This document shows positions 1 through 8,036 of a DNA stretch of 25,194 bases, piece by piece (the stretch's first letter is position 1; each line of letters begins with the position of its first letter). The stretch spans positions 1 to 25,194 of the forward strand of contig CAAGDO010000272.1 in NCBI GenBank assembly GCA_900768625.1, in the 5' to 3' direction. The DNA comes from Bacteroidaceae bacterium (GTDB taxonomy: Bacteria > Bacteroidota > Bacteroidia > Bacteroidales > Bacteroidaceae). The notes below the pieces were generated by a model. The model was not told where the DNA came from. It ran no database searches and saw nothing but the letters and a program-made list of their open reading frames with translations. The translations under genes were made by a program, and so were the position numbers.

Positions 1-358
1 CCATCCTTTAACCATGTATGGCTTCAGAGGAAGGACACAAAAATGTACCAAGTTATTTTTTTATCGTCACTTATCACATTTTTCTCTTCTTTGCCACCTT
101 ACGTACAAACAGCATTCCTGATCTACAAATAGACACAACAATCAGCATAACACTTATACTTCTTCTTCCTTCTCCAGCTTTTTCCAAAGAATCATTTGTT
201 TATTTCGGAATTTTTGACGACTTTTGCAAAATCAGCATCCTGATATCAGCCAGTTTGTCGGCGCATAAAGCATCTGCACAACCAAGATCAGATTTTTCCC
301 ACAACAATCAACCCTACAACCAAAAACATTCTGTCAGAAACAATCCTATCCAAACATA
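1..358. other. AT-rich intergenic region, no gene seen
   Basis: This stretch precedes the MITE. It is AT-rich and carries one open frame (18-359, +, 113 codons). That frame has no recognisable domain and its composition is unlike the neighbouring proteins; its stop lies just inside the first bases of the MITE. I found no TAnnTTTG promoter box, no strong hairpin and no RNA gene in it. It may be the original upstream region of the operon at 570, displaced by insertion of the MITE. Confidence 0.5.
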
Positions 359-551
359 GAAGTCGTCTGAACTTTTATGAAATTCAAGATTTGCCTTTAA
401 TTTTGAGGCGTTTTTGAGCCTTGAAGAGGGAGTGTAGCGAGCTACACGACCGATGAAAGGGCAAAAAACGGCCAAAAAGAAAGGTGAAGATTGAATTTAG
501 AAGAGATAAAACTTCAAATCAAATCTTCGTCAGAAAAGTCTAGACGACTTC
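359..551 (+). mobile_element. MITE copy A, 193 bp, with terminal inverted repeats and ATA target duplication
   Basis: Begins GAAGTCGTCTGAACTTTT and ends with an imperfect reverse complement of that sequence. It is flanked on both sides by ATA (356-358 and 552-554), which looks like a 3-bp target site duplication. It matches copy B at 10818-11010 over its full 193 bp with 8 substitutions and no indel. Most of the element folds on itself: the stretch after the left end (about 381-400) pairs with the stretch at about 481-499, and the centre holds a perfect 7-bp hairpin (GTGTAGC/GCTACAC, 432-447). No transposase is encoded, so movement would need an enzyme supplied in trans. It ends 18 bp before the start codon at 570. 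A -7-like box TAATTTTG (398-405) points toward that gene. Confidence 0.75.
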
Positions 552-569
552 ATAAAAACATCAACGACT

Positions 570-1058
570 ATGAAGATCAGATTCATGCAAGCATTGCTTG
601 GCATCATACTACTGATGCCAACAGCAGCCCATGCTGCCGGCGAAGACGTCGACGTACTGGTGCTGGAGATGGCCGACAAGACCACCAAGAATTTTAGGCT
701 CGACGACAAACCGACCATTTCGTTTGCCGAGGGCAAACTGCTCGTGGAAGCTGCAAGCGTCACGACCGACTTCAACCAAGAGGACGTGACTGAATTCCAT
801 TTTGAAAAGTACTCCCCTGCCACAGGCATTCAAGCCGGAAAGGACGCATCCTTTTCCTTTGTCTATAACGACAATGCGACAGTGAGAATCTCAGGCACAA
901 AAGCCAGAAAGGCCATGCTCTACACCACTGACGGACAACTCGTCAAAAGCCTGAAGGTGAATAACGGATCAGTCAACGTGAGCCTCAGCTCATACCAACC
1001 GGGCACCTACGTTCTTCATCTCGAAAACGACCACACATTCAAAATCACCAAGAAATAA
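570..1058 (+). CDS. small exported protein with T9SS C-terminal sorting domain
   Basis: 162 residues. Residues 1-22 form a signal peptide with basic start, hydrophobic core and AHA cleavage site. Residues about 26-80 form a short beta-rich region of the type 'V.EMAD.TT..F.L.D.PTISF' that I recall in many Bacteroidales exported proteins. Residues about 90-162 look like a type A T9SS sorting domain: 'LYTTDGQLVKSL', 'LSSYQPGTYVLHL' and the lysine-rich end ITKK. The protein would cross the inner membrane by Sec and be exported and anchored by T9SS. The start at 570 is preferred because it begins a complete signal peptide. It lies only 18 bp downstream of MITE copy A and has no clear Shine-Dalgarno. 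Its stop codon is immediately followed by the ATG of the next gene, so the two are probably translationally coupled. Function of the mature part is unknown. Confidence 0.8.
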   Translation: MKIRFMQALLGIILLMPTAAHAAGEDVDVLVLEMADKTTKNFRLDDKPTISFAEGKLLVEAASVTTDFNQEDVTEFHFEKYSPATGIQAGKDASFSFVYNDNATVRISGTKARKAMLYTTDGQLVKSLKVNNGSVNVSLSSYQPGTYVLHLENDHTFKITKK

Positions 1059-2918
1059 ATGAAGCATTCTCTACTCCTCCTCACGATTCTTCTCTCCATC
1101 GTAGCCCTTCCCTCAGCTGCGCAGCAGAAGTTCGTCAAAAAACATGCCACTCTTTCGCTCGTCAAGAAGCACGCTTCGGCAAACAGTCTTTCAGCTGTGA
1201 CTGCTATCAGTGCAACGAATCCACTCAACAACTGCGTAGTGGCTGGCTACAACCCTGCTTCTGCATCGTCCATCAAAGGCAAAGAGAACTACTATCTCAT
1301 CATTTCAGACAATGAAGGGGTGACTTACGATGTCAATACGGGCTCCGTCAAAGCAGCCAACGCCACCATTGCCGCACTCGACCTCTATGCCCCCGAAGGC
1401 TCAGGCATTGAATTGCCCGAAGGCACATATACCTCCAGCGGCGACTTCATCTACGACGCCGACATCTCCTACGGACAGCACTTCGACGCACAAGGAAAAG
1501 GCGACGAAGGATTCTATCTCGACGGTGACATCACCGTCAAGAAAACAGCGGTAAGCGGTGGAAATGATGTCTACAACATCTCGTTTGCCGATGAGGATGG
1601 CCATGTCTATTCTTACACAGGCGAACTCTCGTTCACCAACATGACGGAAGGCGGAACCACCGTCTACCCGCAGATCACCACCGACCTCACCGACCTTGAA
1701 TTCACAGGCGGCTTGGGATTCTACCATGGCAACCTCATGGAGTCGAACACTGGAAACCTGGTGCTCGACCTCTACACCAGCGAATTCGACCCCGAAACTG
1801 GCGGTCTGCCCGGAAAAGGCATTGATTTCTGCATCAACCTCTACAACCGTCTCTTCGGTGACCCGAAAACAGCCACGCTGATTCCCGGAACCTACACCAT
1901 GGCGCGCAATTTCAAGGTCAACACCTTCTATCCCGGCATGGAACTCGACTACATGGGCATGACCATCCTCATGGGTACCTACGTGAAGCGACGCAAAGCC
2001 GTGACAGGACTGGATTCTGACTATGACTACTGCTACATCGCCAACGGTACCATCACCATCAGTGAGGGAACGAAGGAAGGCACATTCGACCTCACCATCG
2101 ACTGCGTCACCGACCGCGGCCACAAGGTGACAGGTACGGCCAAAGGTATCAAGTTCACCATCAAGGACGTTTCCGACCACAACACGAAGGACGTTGACTC
2201 CAACCTCACGGAAGACGTCAGCCTCAAGTTCGACCGCGTGGAGAAATCACGCATCTATTCGCTCGGTGAGCAAAACGGCGTGCAGGTGTTTAGCGTTGAC
2301 CTGGGTTCACCTAGCGGAAAGGACGACCCGATGTATGAAATCGACGGTCACAAGTACACACACGGCGATCAGGATCTGCTCCGCATGGAATTCCAGTGCG
2401 TCAAAGGCAGCCAATACCTCCAGGAAGGCACCTACACCCTGATGGACCAAAGCCATCTCTGGACCAACCTCTACGCACCGTTCATGCTCACCCGCGGCTA
2501 CTTCGACAACCTCGGCGGACGCACAGGCACCGTCTATCAGCACTTCATGAAGAGCACTCCCGAGGATCCTCACACATGGGTGGTCGACAAATTCGCCACT
2601 ATCTATGCCGGTACCGTGGGCGTTTCGAAAACGGATGACAACCACTACAAGTTCGTCATCGACCTCTATGACGGTAACGGATTCAAAGTCACTGGCGAAT
2701 TCGACAAGGAAATGGAATACCACTACGACCCGCAATCCATCACGGCCGGCATCAGCGCTGCAACCACCACGGACTGTAGCAAGACGGAGGTCTACTCCAT
2801 CGACGGACGCCTTCTCCAAACCGTCAATGCCACACCGGGCACAAGCGTGAGCAACCTGCCGAGTGGCATCTATCTGATAAAGACCAACAACAAAACAACT
2901 AAAATCATAAAGAAATGA
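1059..2918 (+). CDS. large T9SS-sorted exported protein with three tandem degenerate modules
   Basis: 619 residues. Signal peptide about 1-21 (core of Leu/Ile, PSAA cleavage). The mature chain reads as three related beta-rich modules at about 56-195, 210-368 and 388-552. Each has a central 'L.(E/P)GTYT' (119-125, 274-280, 454-460), a 'G.i.v/i' strand, and a closing 'DGH/GHKVTG/GFKVTG' strand. Residues about 562-619 are a type A T9SS sorting domain ('VYSIDGRLLQTV', 'LPSGIYLIKT', ending KIIKK). I do not recognise a named enzyme family. A surface-exposed binding or adhesion role is possible but is inference. The start follows the previous stop with no gap, and the stop overlaps the next start (ATGA), which is strong operon evidence. 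Confidence 0.8.
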   Translation: MKHSLLLLTILLSIVALPSAAQQKFVKKHATLSLVKKHASANSLSAVTAISATNPLNNCVVAGYNPASASSIKGKENYYLIISDNEGVTYDVNTGSVKAANATIAALDLYAPEGSGIELPEGTYTSSGDFIYDADISYGQHFDAQGKGDEGFYLDGDITVKKTAVSGGNDVYNISFADEDGHVYSYTGELSFTNMTEGGTTVYPQITTDLTDLEFTGGLGFYHGNLMESNTGNLVLDLYTSEFDPETGGLPGKGIDFCINLYNRLFGDPKTATLIPGTYTMARNFKVNTFYPGMELDYMGMTILMGTYVKRRKAVTGLDSDYDYCYIANGTITISEGTKEGTFDLTIDCVTDRGHKVTGTAKGIKFTIKDVSDHNTKDVDSNLTEDVSLKFDRVEKSRIYSLGEQNGVQVFSVDLGSPSGKDDPMYEIDGHKYTHGDQDLLRMEFQCVKGSQYLQEGTYTLMDQSHLWTNLYAPFMLTRGYFDNLGGRTGTVYQHFMKSTPEDPHTWVVDKFATIYAGTVGVSKTDDNHYKFVIDLYDGNGFKVTGEFDKEMEYHYDPQSITAGISAATTTDCSKTEVYSIDGRLLQTVNATPGTSVSNLPSGIYLIKTNNKTTKIIKK

Positions 2919-4393
2919 AACAATATATAGCCACAACAGCCCTCTGCCTCATGGCAGCATCGCCCCTCTTCGCGCAGACGAACAAGCGCATCATGACCGT
3001 CACCATGAAGAACGGTCAGACAGTGGAATACAAGGTGAACCACGTGGAAAACGTCACCTTCACTGACATGGACGTTCCCTCGCTCCGCAACCAGGTGATG
3101 CACGGTAAGGAACTGACAGACATTGACAAAGTGACGATGCGCAAGACTGAGAATGGATACGTCTTCAACGTCTACGCTGCCCAGCCCACCTCCAGCGATT
3201 CCACCAGCACAACCACTCCCGAAGGCGAAACGCCTCTCGTAGCAGAAACACCGGAAGCAACCACCCCTGTGCTCACCATCACCCTCTCTCAAGAGTTGAT
3301 GGGCGAGGAAGTGGACCTCGGCCAGGAAACGACAAAAGCCGACAAGAAGGTGACAGTTGCTTACTATGGTGAAGAACAAACCCTCACGGGCACCTTGCAA
3401 GTGCGTCTCAACAAGGGCCAGGCCATCATCACACTTGAAGCGGAAACCGAAGACTACACCGACCTCCGCTGCAAATCCAACAAGACATACGCTGAAGTGT
3501 TTGAGGCCAGCAACAAAATGAGCGTGACGAACGCCACCCTCTTCGACGACTACGCCATCGCTTCTGCCTTCGTCCGCCAACCTTCTGCCATTGGAGAAGC
3601 CACCACTTTCGCTTTCGGCGACGTGGAAGCCACAGATGCCAAGGGTTTGCTCAACGGAAAGGTGGGGCTGACGGTAGGAATTGCCGCATCCAAGGTCTAC
3701 AACGGCACCATCGATCTGACTGAAGACATGGAAGCGCTTTCGGAATTCAAGTTCATTGACTACTCGACACGAAACGTCTACGACAAAGTGAAGTCGGGCA
3801 CCATTACAACGGCCAAGGACAGCGAAGGAAAGCTCTACATCAAGCTCCATGTCACGATGGACGACAACCGCGTGGTGGAACTCGAATTCTACGGCAACAC
3901 GACAGAAGTGGAATCTCTCGATGACATGATTCCTGCAGCCGTTTCGGAAACGGGCTACAAACTCTTCAACGCTGACGGTTCCGTCCTGATGAACCAGACC
4001 ATCGGCATGGCTCTCTACAAGCAGAAGGACACGGTCTATACCTTCTACCTCTACGGCACTGACGTGACGAGCAAATATTCCTCAGAACGCGTGACACTTC
4101 AGGTCGACGAGAAATTCATCAATGCCGGCGAAGTGGACCTCAGCGCTCTGAAGGATGGCGATAATTTCCAAGTGAAATATTCCAACATCCAGCTCTACTC
4201 TCCTGATGCCAAATATGGAGGCTTCAGCAACACGCCCGACAACGGAAAACTGACCATTAGCCGCGACGACGCTGGAAAATACAGCATTTCGCTCGACATC
4301 GTCAACACATACACCAACAGCACGACTCCCAATGGCGGCGGTGACAAGTCACGCCTCGTGCTCAACTATCAGGGCACATTCGACAAGTATTGA
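2915..4393 (+). CDS. exported protein related to the preceding modular protein, no sorting domain
   Basis: 492 residues, starting inside the previous stop (ATGA overlap). Signal peptide 1-20 with an FAQ cleavage site and no lipobox cysteine. Residues about 24-52 ('TVTMKNGQTVEYKVNHVENVTF') match a short N-terminal motif also seen in degenerate form in the gene at 570. A Thr/Pro/Glu/Ser-rich linker at 91-118 separates this from a long beta-rich region. Its last part, about 415-491 (AGEVDLSAL, GKLTISRDDAGKYSISLDI, LVLNYQGTF), resembles the repeated module of the neighbour at 1059. It ends TFDKY without the Gly-Ile-Tyr/Lys-tail pattern of a T9SS domain, unlike its three operon partners. It could therefore stay periplasmic or be carried by a partner. 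Function unknown. Confidence 0.75.
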   Translation: MKQYIATTALCLMAASPLFAQTNKRIMTVTMKNGQTVEYKVNHVENVTFTDMDVPSLRNQVMHGKELTDIDKVTMRKTENGYVFNVYAAQPTSSDSTSTTTPEGETPLVAETPEATTPVLTITLSQELMGEEVDLGQETTKADKKVTVAYYGEEQTLTGTLQVRLNKGQAIITLEAETEDYTDLRCKSNKTYAEVFEASNKMSVTNATLFDDYAIASAFVRQPSAIGEATTFAFGDVEATDAKGLLNGKVGLTVGIAASKVYNGTIDLTEDMEALSEFKFIDYSTRNVYDKVKSGTITTAKDSEGKLYIKLHVTMDDNRVVELEFYGNTTEVESLDDMIPAAVSETGYKLFNADGSVLMNQTIGMALYKQKDTVYTFYLYGTDVTSKYSSERVTLQVDEKFINAGEVDLSALKDGDNFQVKYSNIQLYSPDAKYGGFSNTPDNGKLTISRDDAGKYSISLDIVNTYTNSTTPNGGGDKSRLVLNYQGTFDKY

Positions 4394-4421
4394 ATCCCGA
4401 AACAAGAACCAGCCATCATCA

Positions 4422-6602
4422 ATGAACAACAGATCTCTTCTTTTGGCTTCAATGCTGCTTCTCTGCAGTCAGGGATTTGCCCAAAAGATTTCACCAAGTA
4501 CAAGCATGCTCCTGCAAGAGCTCGCTTCCGGAAAGAAAAAGGCAAAGACTCCCGACGGCACTCCACAAACCGTCAGCTCATTCATCACCATCAAATCATC
4601 CGATGCCATCGGAAAGGTTGAAGCCCTCGGGGCAAGAATCAACACCCGCGTGAGCGAAACGCTTGTGACGGCCACGATTCCCCTATCGGCCATCCATGCG
4701 ATTTCCCAACTCGACGAAGTGGTTTCGGTGGCAATCGGCACAGAGGCGCGTCCGCTCATGGACGAAGCCCGCAAACAGATGGGCGTTGACAATTGCCACT
4801 CCATGACCGAGGGCCATGGTCCCTACACAGGTAAAGGCGTGGTCGTGGGTATCGTCGACTCGGGCTTCCAATACGACCACGTCGACTTCCTCAACTCCGA
4901 CAAGAGCGATACCCGCATCAAGCGCATTTGGGACCAGCACGGAAAAGGCAACGCGCCTGCTTCCTATGGCTACGGGGTGGAATACAAAAGTCAGGCCGAA
5001 TTCAACGCGGCACGCTATGACGCCACCAACAGTTTCCATGCCACCCATGTGGCTGGCATCGCTGCCGGCGGTGACAGGTCAACTCCATACTATGGTGTAG
5101 CTCCCGATGCCGACCTCGTGTTTGTGAGTTTCAAGGAGACGAATGCCGAAATCGTCGATGCAATCAAGTACGTGTTCGACTATGCCGAAAGCGTAGGAAA
5201 ACCGGCTGTGGTGAATATTTCCCTCGGTTCGCACCAAGGACCACACGACGGCACATCGGACACGGACCTCTCGTTCAAACAGCTTGTAGGTCCGGGACGC
5301 ATCATCGTCGGTGCATGTGGCAATGAGGGCTCACAGAAGCTCCACGTGAGCAAAACGCTGACATCCACAGCTTCAGGCAAGCAGCTCAAAACGATGTTTG
5401 CCTACGGAAGCGGACAGGACAACTCGTCCTATAAGGCTGCTTACGTCGATGTGTGGGGCTCCAAGGATGCCCCATTGGCAGTAAAGGCCGTCGTGGTGAA
5501 CACGCTCAGCGGAAAGATTGTTGCTGAATCGGCGGAAGTGTCGACCAACGGACTGAAGGACACCACATGGATTGTTCCCGACGGTGGAGGCATCATTGCC
5601 CAAGTGGGGTTGTCGCTTCAGGTGAACCCGAACAACAACCGCAGCAATGTACTCGTCATGAGCCGAGCCACATCCATCAACACGGGCTTCGCCCTCGGAC
5701 TGGTGGCTACGGGCGAAGAGGGAAACACCATCCACATGTGGAACAATGCCACTGACGGCGAGTTCACCAACTTCAGCAAGCGTGGTTGGACTGACGGAGA
5801 CTACGAATGCACCGTGGGCGAACTGGGCGGCGAAAGCCCTGACGTCATCTCGGTCGGTTCGTTCAACACGAAGATGTTCTACCAGCCCATCAGCTATCAA
5901 GGTACGGAATATGGCTACGGCATCAACGAGGATGTGACAGGCGGACTGCTCGCCCACTCTAAGTTCTCAAGCTACGGACCTACGGCCGATGGTCGCGTGA
6001 AACCTGACATCACAGCGCCTGGTTGCATCATCGTTTCGGCAGGCTCGAGATACTACTACGGCGGCTGGAGCGACGACCAGAACGTAGTGGCTCGCAGTGG
6101 CGACGACGTCTACACCACGGAGGTGGGCACATCGATGGCCTCACCCTACGTGGCTGGATCCGTAGCCCTGTGGCTTCAGGCTAACCCGACGCTCACGCCG
6201 CAGCAGGTGAAAGAGATTTTCAATCACACTGCCATTCAAGGCGATGACTACATGGAGAAAGGACAGACCTTCCCCAACAACACTTGGGGATATGGCCGCA
6301 TCAACGTGATTGGCGGACTCATGGCCGTGATCGGACAAACAGAAGGCGTCAACGATACTCAAGTGGCCGACCAGATGTTCCGCATCACCACCGACCGCAC
6401 CGCACGCACGGCCACATTCTTCTATGCAGAAGGAAGCGGCAGTCCGCAAGTGACCGTCTACAACACACTCGGCCAGAAGGTACACGCCACGCAACTCACA
6501 AGAAACGGCGAAACCATCAGCCTCTCGTCGCTTCCCCACGGCATCTATGTGTTCAAACTCCAGCAAGGCAAAAGTGTGCAGACCATCAAGGCCGGCATTT
6601 AA
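4422..6602 (+). CDS. S8 (subtilisin-like) serine protease with T9SS sorting domain
   Basis: 726 residues from the ATG at 4422. An in-frame ATG at 4332 overlaps the previous gene and would put 30 polar residues before the signal peptide, so I reject it. Residues 1-20 are the signal peptide and about 25-110 look like an inhibitor-type propeptide. The catalytic triad is visible: Asp146 (GIVDSGF), His206 (HATHVAG), Ser571 (GTSMASP). Asn301 (CGNEGS) is the likely oxyanion residue. A large insert of about 250 residues lies between Asn301 and the serine motif, as in large secreted subtilases. Residues about 652-726 are a type A T9SS domain ('VYNTLGQKV', 'LSSLPHGIYVFKL'). The enzyme would be surface-attached or secreted and degrade proteins or process its operon partners. 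The gap from the previous stop is 28 bp. A long hairpin follows. Confidence 0.93.
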   Translation: MNNRSLLLASMLLLCSQGFAQKISPSTSMLLQELASGKKKAKTPDGTPQTVSSFITIKSSDAIGKVEALGARINTRVSETLVTATIPLSAIHAISQLDEVVSVAIGTEARPLMDEARKQMGVDNCHSMTEGHGPYTGKGVVVGIVDSGFQYDHVDFLNSDKSDTRIKRIWDQHGKGNAPASYGYGVEYKSQAEFNAARYDATNSFHATHVAGIAAGGDRSTPYYGVAPDADLVFVSFKETNAEIVDAIKYVFDYAESVGKPAVVNISLGSHQGPHDGTSDTDLSFKQLVGPGRIIVGACGNEGSQKLHVSKTLTSTASGKQLKTMFAYGSGQDNSSYKAAYVDVWGSKDAPLAVKAVVVNTLSGKIVAESAEVSTNGLKDTTWIVPDGGGIIAQVGLSLQVNPNNNRSNVLVMSRATSINTGFALGLVATGEEGNTIHMWNNATDGEFTNFSKRGWTDGDYECTVGELGGESPDVISVGSFNTKMFYQPISYQGTEYGYGINEDVTGGLLAHSKFSSYGPTADGRVKPDITAPGCIIVSAGSRYYYGGWSDDQNVVARSGDDVYTTEVGTSMASPYVAGSVALWLQANPTLTPQQVKEIFNHTAIQGDDYMEKGQTFPNNTWGYGRINVIGGLMAVIGQTEGVNDTQVADQMFRITTDRTARTATFFYAEGSGSPQVTVYNTLGQKVHATQLTRNGETISLSSLPHGIYVFKLQQGKSVQTIKAGI

Positions 6603-6638
6603 AAATGACGGCTCATAAAGGACATCTGACCCATAACG

Positions 6639-6701
6639 AATGAAACCGGACGGATGGATTTCAGGAGAATGCTCTCGAATATCCATCTGTCCGGTTTCAT
6701 T
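6639..6701 (+). terminator. long hairpin after the protease operon
   Basis: A 20-bp stem with one G-U type mismatch: 6639-6658 pairs with 6682-6701, arms beginning AATGAAACCGGAC. The loop of about 23 nt contains a small inner GAG/CTC pairing. No T-run follows on either strand, so it may act as a structured 3' end or a weak terminator for the + strand operon. Confidence 0.6.
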
Positions 6702-6878
6702 GTTGACAGTTCATACGAAGTCTACCTAATCACAGAGCCACTTCTCTCATGACTTGGAGACAGCAGCCCAAGTTTCCACACTTCACATAAAGGCATACAA
6801 CATGCTGCAAAGCCGTCATCCAGCTTCGCATCACTTGCTTTTTATGATACGTGGAAAGAGGGAAGAACTACCGTTCCG

Positions 6879-7304
6879 TCAGGGAAGCAAGCAGGCGAGC
6901 ATCCAAAGCTTGGGCGTAATGCCGTCGAAATAGTAGAGCTGTTCGCCGTAGGCCGACTTCACGCGGACGGTCTGTCCGTCGATGTAGTAGACAGGATTGC
7001 CATACGAACTGCATTTGCGAAGAGTGCAACCGTCGAGCACATAGAGCACGGCGCCGTAAGCATTGCGTGAACGCACAGCGTGGGAATCAACGTAGTAGAG
7101 CTGCGTGCCGTAAGCCGACTTGGCGCGCACAGTCGTTCCGTCGAACACATAGAGGGGCGTGCCAAATTGGTTTTGCGTGCGGATGGTGCTGCCGTCAACG
7201 TAGTAGACGACTTCGCCGTAACGGTTCTTCTGACGGATGGTTTGCGCACAAAGGGATGTGGCAAACAACAGTATGTTGAGGAAAAGTATGATGAATCGTT
7301 TCAT
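6879..7304 (-). CDS. small exported protein of six 18-residue repeats (beta-flower-like)
   Basis: 141 residues. Signal peptide 1-20 (hydrophobic, ends SLCA before Gln). The mature protein is six consecutive repeats of exactly 18 residues starting at 22, 40, 58, 76, 94 and 112, with consensus (T)(V/I)RxKxxYGxxLYYxDGx. The repeated Tyr-Gly and Asp-Gly positions suggest short beta strands with turns arranged as a closed ring or small propeller. RefSeq uses the name '5-fold beta-flower protein' for a Bacteroidales family that I believe is of this kind; this is from memory. The last repeat is followed by a short tail with Trp, Cys and Leu (130-141). It stands alone, facing away from the Fur-family gene. 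A near-consensus -7 box TTAATTTG occurs on the - strand at 7381-7388, but without a -33. Ligand and role are unknown. Confidence 0.8.
   Translation of the reverse strand: MKRFIILFLNILLFATSLCAQTIRQKNRYGEVVYYVDGSTIRTQNQFGTPLYVFDGTTVRAKSAYGTQLYYVDSHAVRSRNAYGAVLYVLDGCTLRKCSSYGNPVYYIDGQTVRVKSAYGEQLYYFDGITPKLWMLACLLP
6918..7241 (-). repeat. six tandem 54-bp coding repeats
   Basis: The 18-residue repeats of the small exported protein correspond to six in-register 54-bp units at DNA level. Units share short blocks such as the GTAGTAGAC/GCCGTA segments (as read on the + strand) but have diverged elsewhere. Copy-number change by recombination or slippage would preserve the frame. Confidence 0.75.
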
Positions 7305-7454
7305 GGGGATTGGCCTTAAAATGGGGGTTGAATGACTGCTGCTTGACGTATCTTCGCAGCTAGCACGTTTGCGAAAATAGCAAATTAATCCCGCATGTGC
7401 AACTTTTCAGGAGGAAAACCGCCATAGATCGTAGAAAAGTATGCATTTTATGCC

Positions 7455-7462
7455 TACCTTTG
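7455..7462 (+). promoter_or_regulatory. -7 promoter box (TACCTTTG) of the Fur-family gene
   Basis: Exact match to the Bacteroidota -7 consensus TAnnTTTG, 73 bp before the ATG at 7536. I see no good -33 TTTG at the expected 19-21 bp distance. The box lies just before an in-frame ATG at 7464, so transcription would start at or after that codon. This favours the start at 7536. Confidence 0.55.
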
Positions 7463-7535
7463 CATGGCATCGGGGCATGACAACACGTCACATTCCCCCA
7501 AAAAGAACATCCTATCCACCCTTTATCATCACGCA

Positions 7536-7973
7536 ATGGAAGAACCTTTGGAAGCGCTGCTCCTGCAACGTGACATCCGCCCGACGGCCAACCGTCTGCT
7601 CGTGCTCAAGGCATTGGCAGAGGAGGATTGTGCCCTGTCGATTGTCGACATTGAGGCCCGTCTGGGCACAATTGACAAGTCGAGCGTATTCCGCACGCTG
7701 ACGCTGTTTCTCTCCCATCATCTCGTCCATTGCGTTGACGATGGCTCGGGGATGATGAAATATGCCCTTTGCTCGCCCCACTGCCATTGCGGTGAGGAAA
7801 CTCATCACGGACTGACGGACCTTCACACGCATTTTCGCTGCGAACGTTGCGGACGAACCTTCTGCCTCCGTGGTCTCCCCGTTCCCTCCGTACCACTGCC
7901 GAAAGGGTTCGTGCTGAATTCGGCCAACTATGTGCTGATGGGACTATGCCCTGACTGTTCGCATGTGAAATGA
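7536..7973 (+). CDS. Fur-family transcriptional regulator
   Basis: 145 residues from the ATG at 7536. A longer frame from 7464 adds 24 non-conserved residues that overlap the promoter box. Residues about 5-65 form the winged-helix DNA-binding domain (RPTANRLLVLKAL, then SIVDIEARLGTIDKSSVFRTLTLF). The dimerisation/metal part holds two CxxC pairs (Cys102/Cys105 and Cys138/Cys141), which form the usual structural zinc site. Just before the first pair lies a Cys/His-rich stretch (79-91: CSPHCHCGEETHH) in place of the classical HHDH motif. I therefore cannot say whether it senses iron, zinc or peroxide; the type is common in Bacteroidota. The gene is monocistronic and ends 27 bp before a strong hairpin. 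Confidence 0.85.
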   Translation: MEEPLEALLLQRDIRPTANRLLVLKALAEEDCALSIVDIEARLGTIDKSSVFRTLTLFLSHHLVHCVDDGSGMMKYALCSPHCHCGEETHHGLTDLHTHFRCERCGRTFCLRGLPVPSVPLPKGFVLNSANYVLMGLCPDCSHVK

Positions 7974-8000
7974 TGACTCATGCCACTTCATACCAACAAA

Positions 8001-8035
8001 AATCCCCGGACACGTTCATCGCGTATCCGGGGATT
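8001..8035 (-). terminator. terminator hairpin between clpB and the Fur-family gene
   Basis: A perfect 10-bp GC-rich stem (AATCCCCGGA, 8001-8010, with TCCGGGGATT, 8026-8035) plus a few further pairs inside. On the - strand the stem is followed by a T-rich run (TTTTTGTTGG), so it is a good intrinsic terminator for clpB. It may also stop transcription from the Fur-family gene. Confidence 0.75.
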
Positions 8036-8036
8036 C

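Noticed and set aside
18..359. Open frame of 113 codons at the left edge
   Set aside because: Low-complexity, Ser/Ile/Phe-rich product with no domain, no promoter box, and a stop that lies in the first bases of the MITE; most likely chance.
491..697. Short frame starting MNLEEIKLQIKSSSEK, also at 10950-11147
   Set aside because: The shared N-terminal residues only reflect the two copies of the MITE. The frames run out of the element into unrelated sequence and diverge at once.
1401..3850. Long - strand frames (259, 209 and 326 codons) opposite the secreted-protein operon
   Set aside because: They lie antisense to well-supported signal-peptide proteins, and their products are Val/Glu/His-rich without recognisable domains. 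They are mirror frames of GC-rich coding sequence.
4332..4421. Upstream start of the subtilase gene
   Set aside because: It overlaps the preceding gene and would place about 30 polar residues before a clear signal peptide starting at 4422.
7464..7535. Upstream start of the Fur-family gene
   Set aside because: The ATG sits 1 bp beyond the -7 box, so it is unlikely to be in the transcript; the extra residues are not Fur-like.
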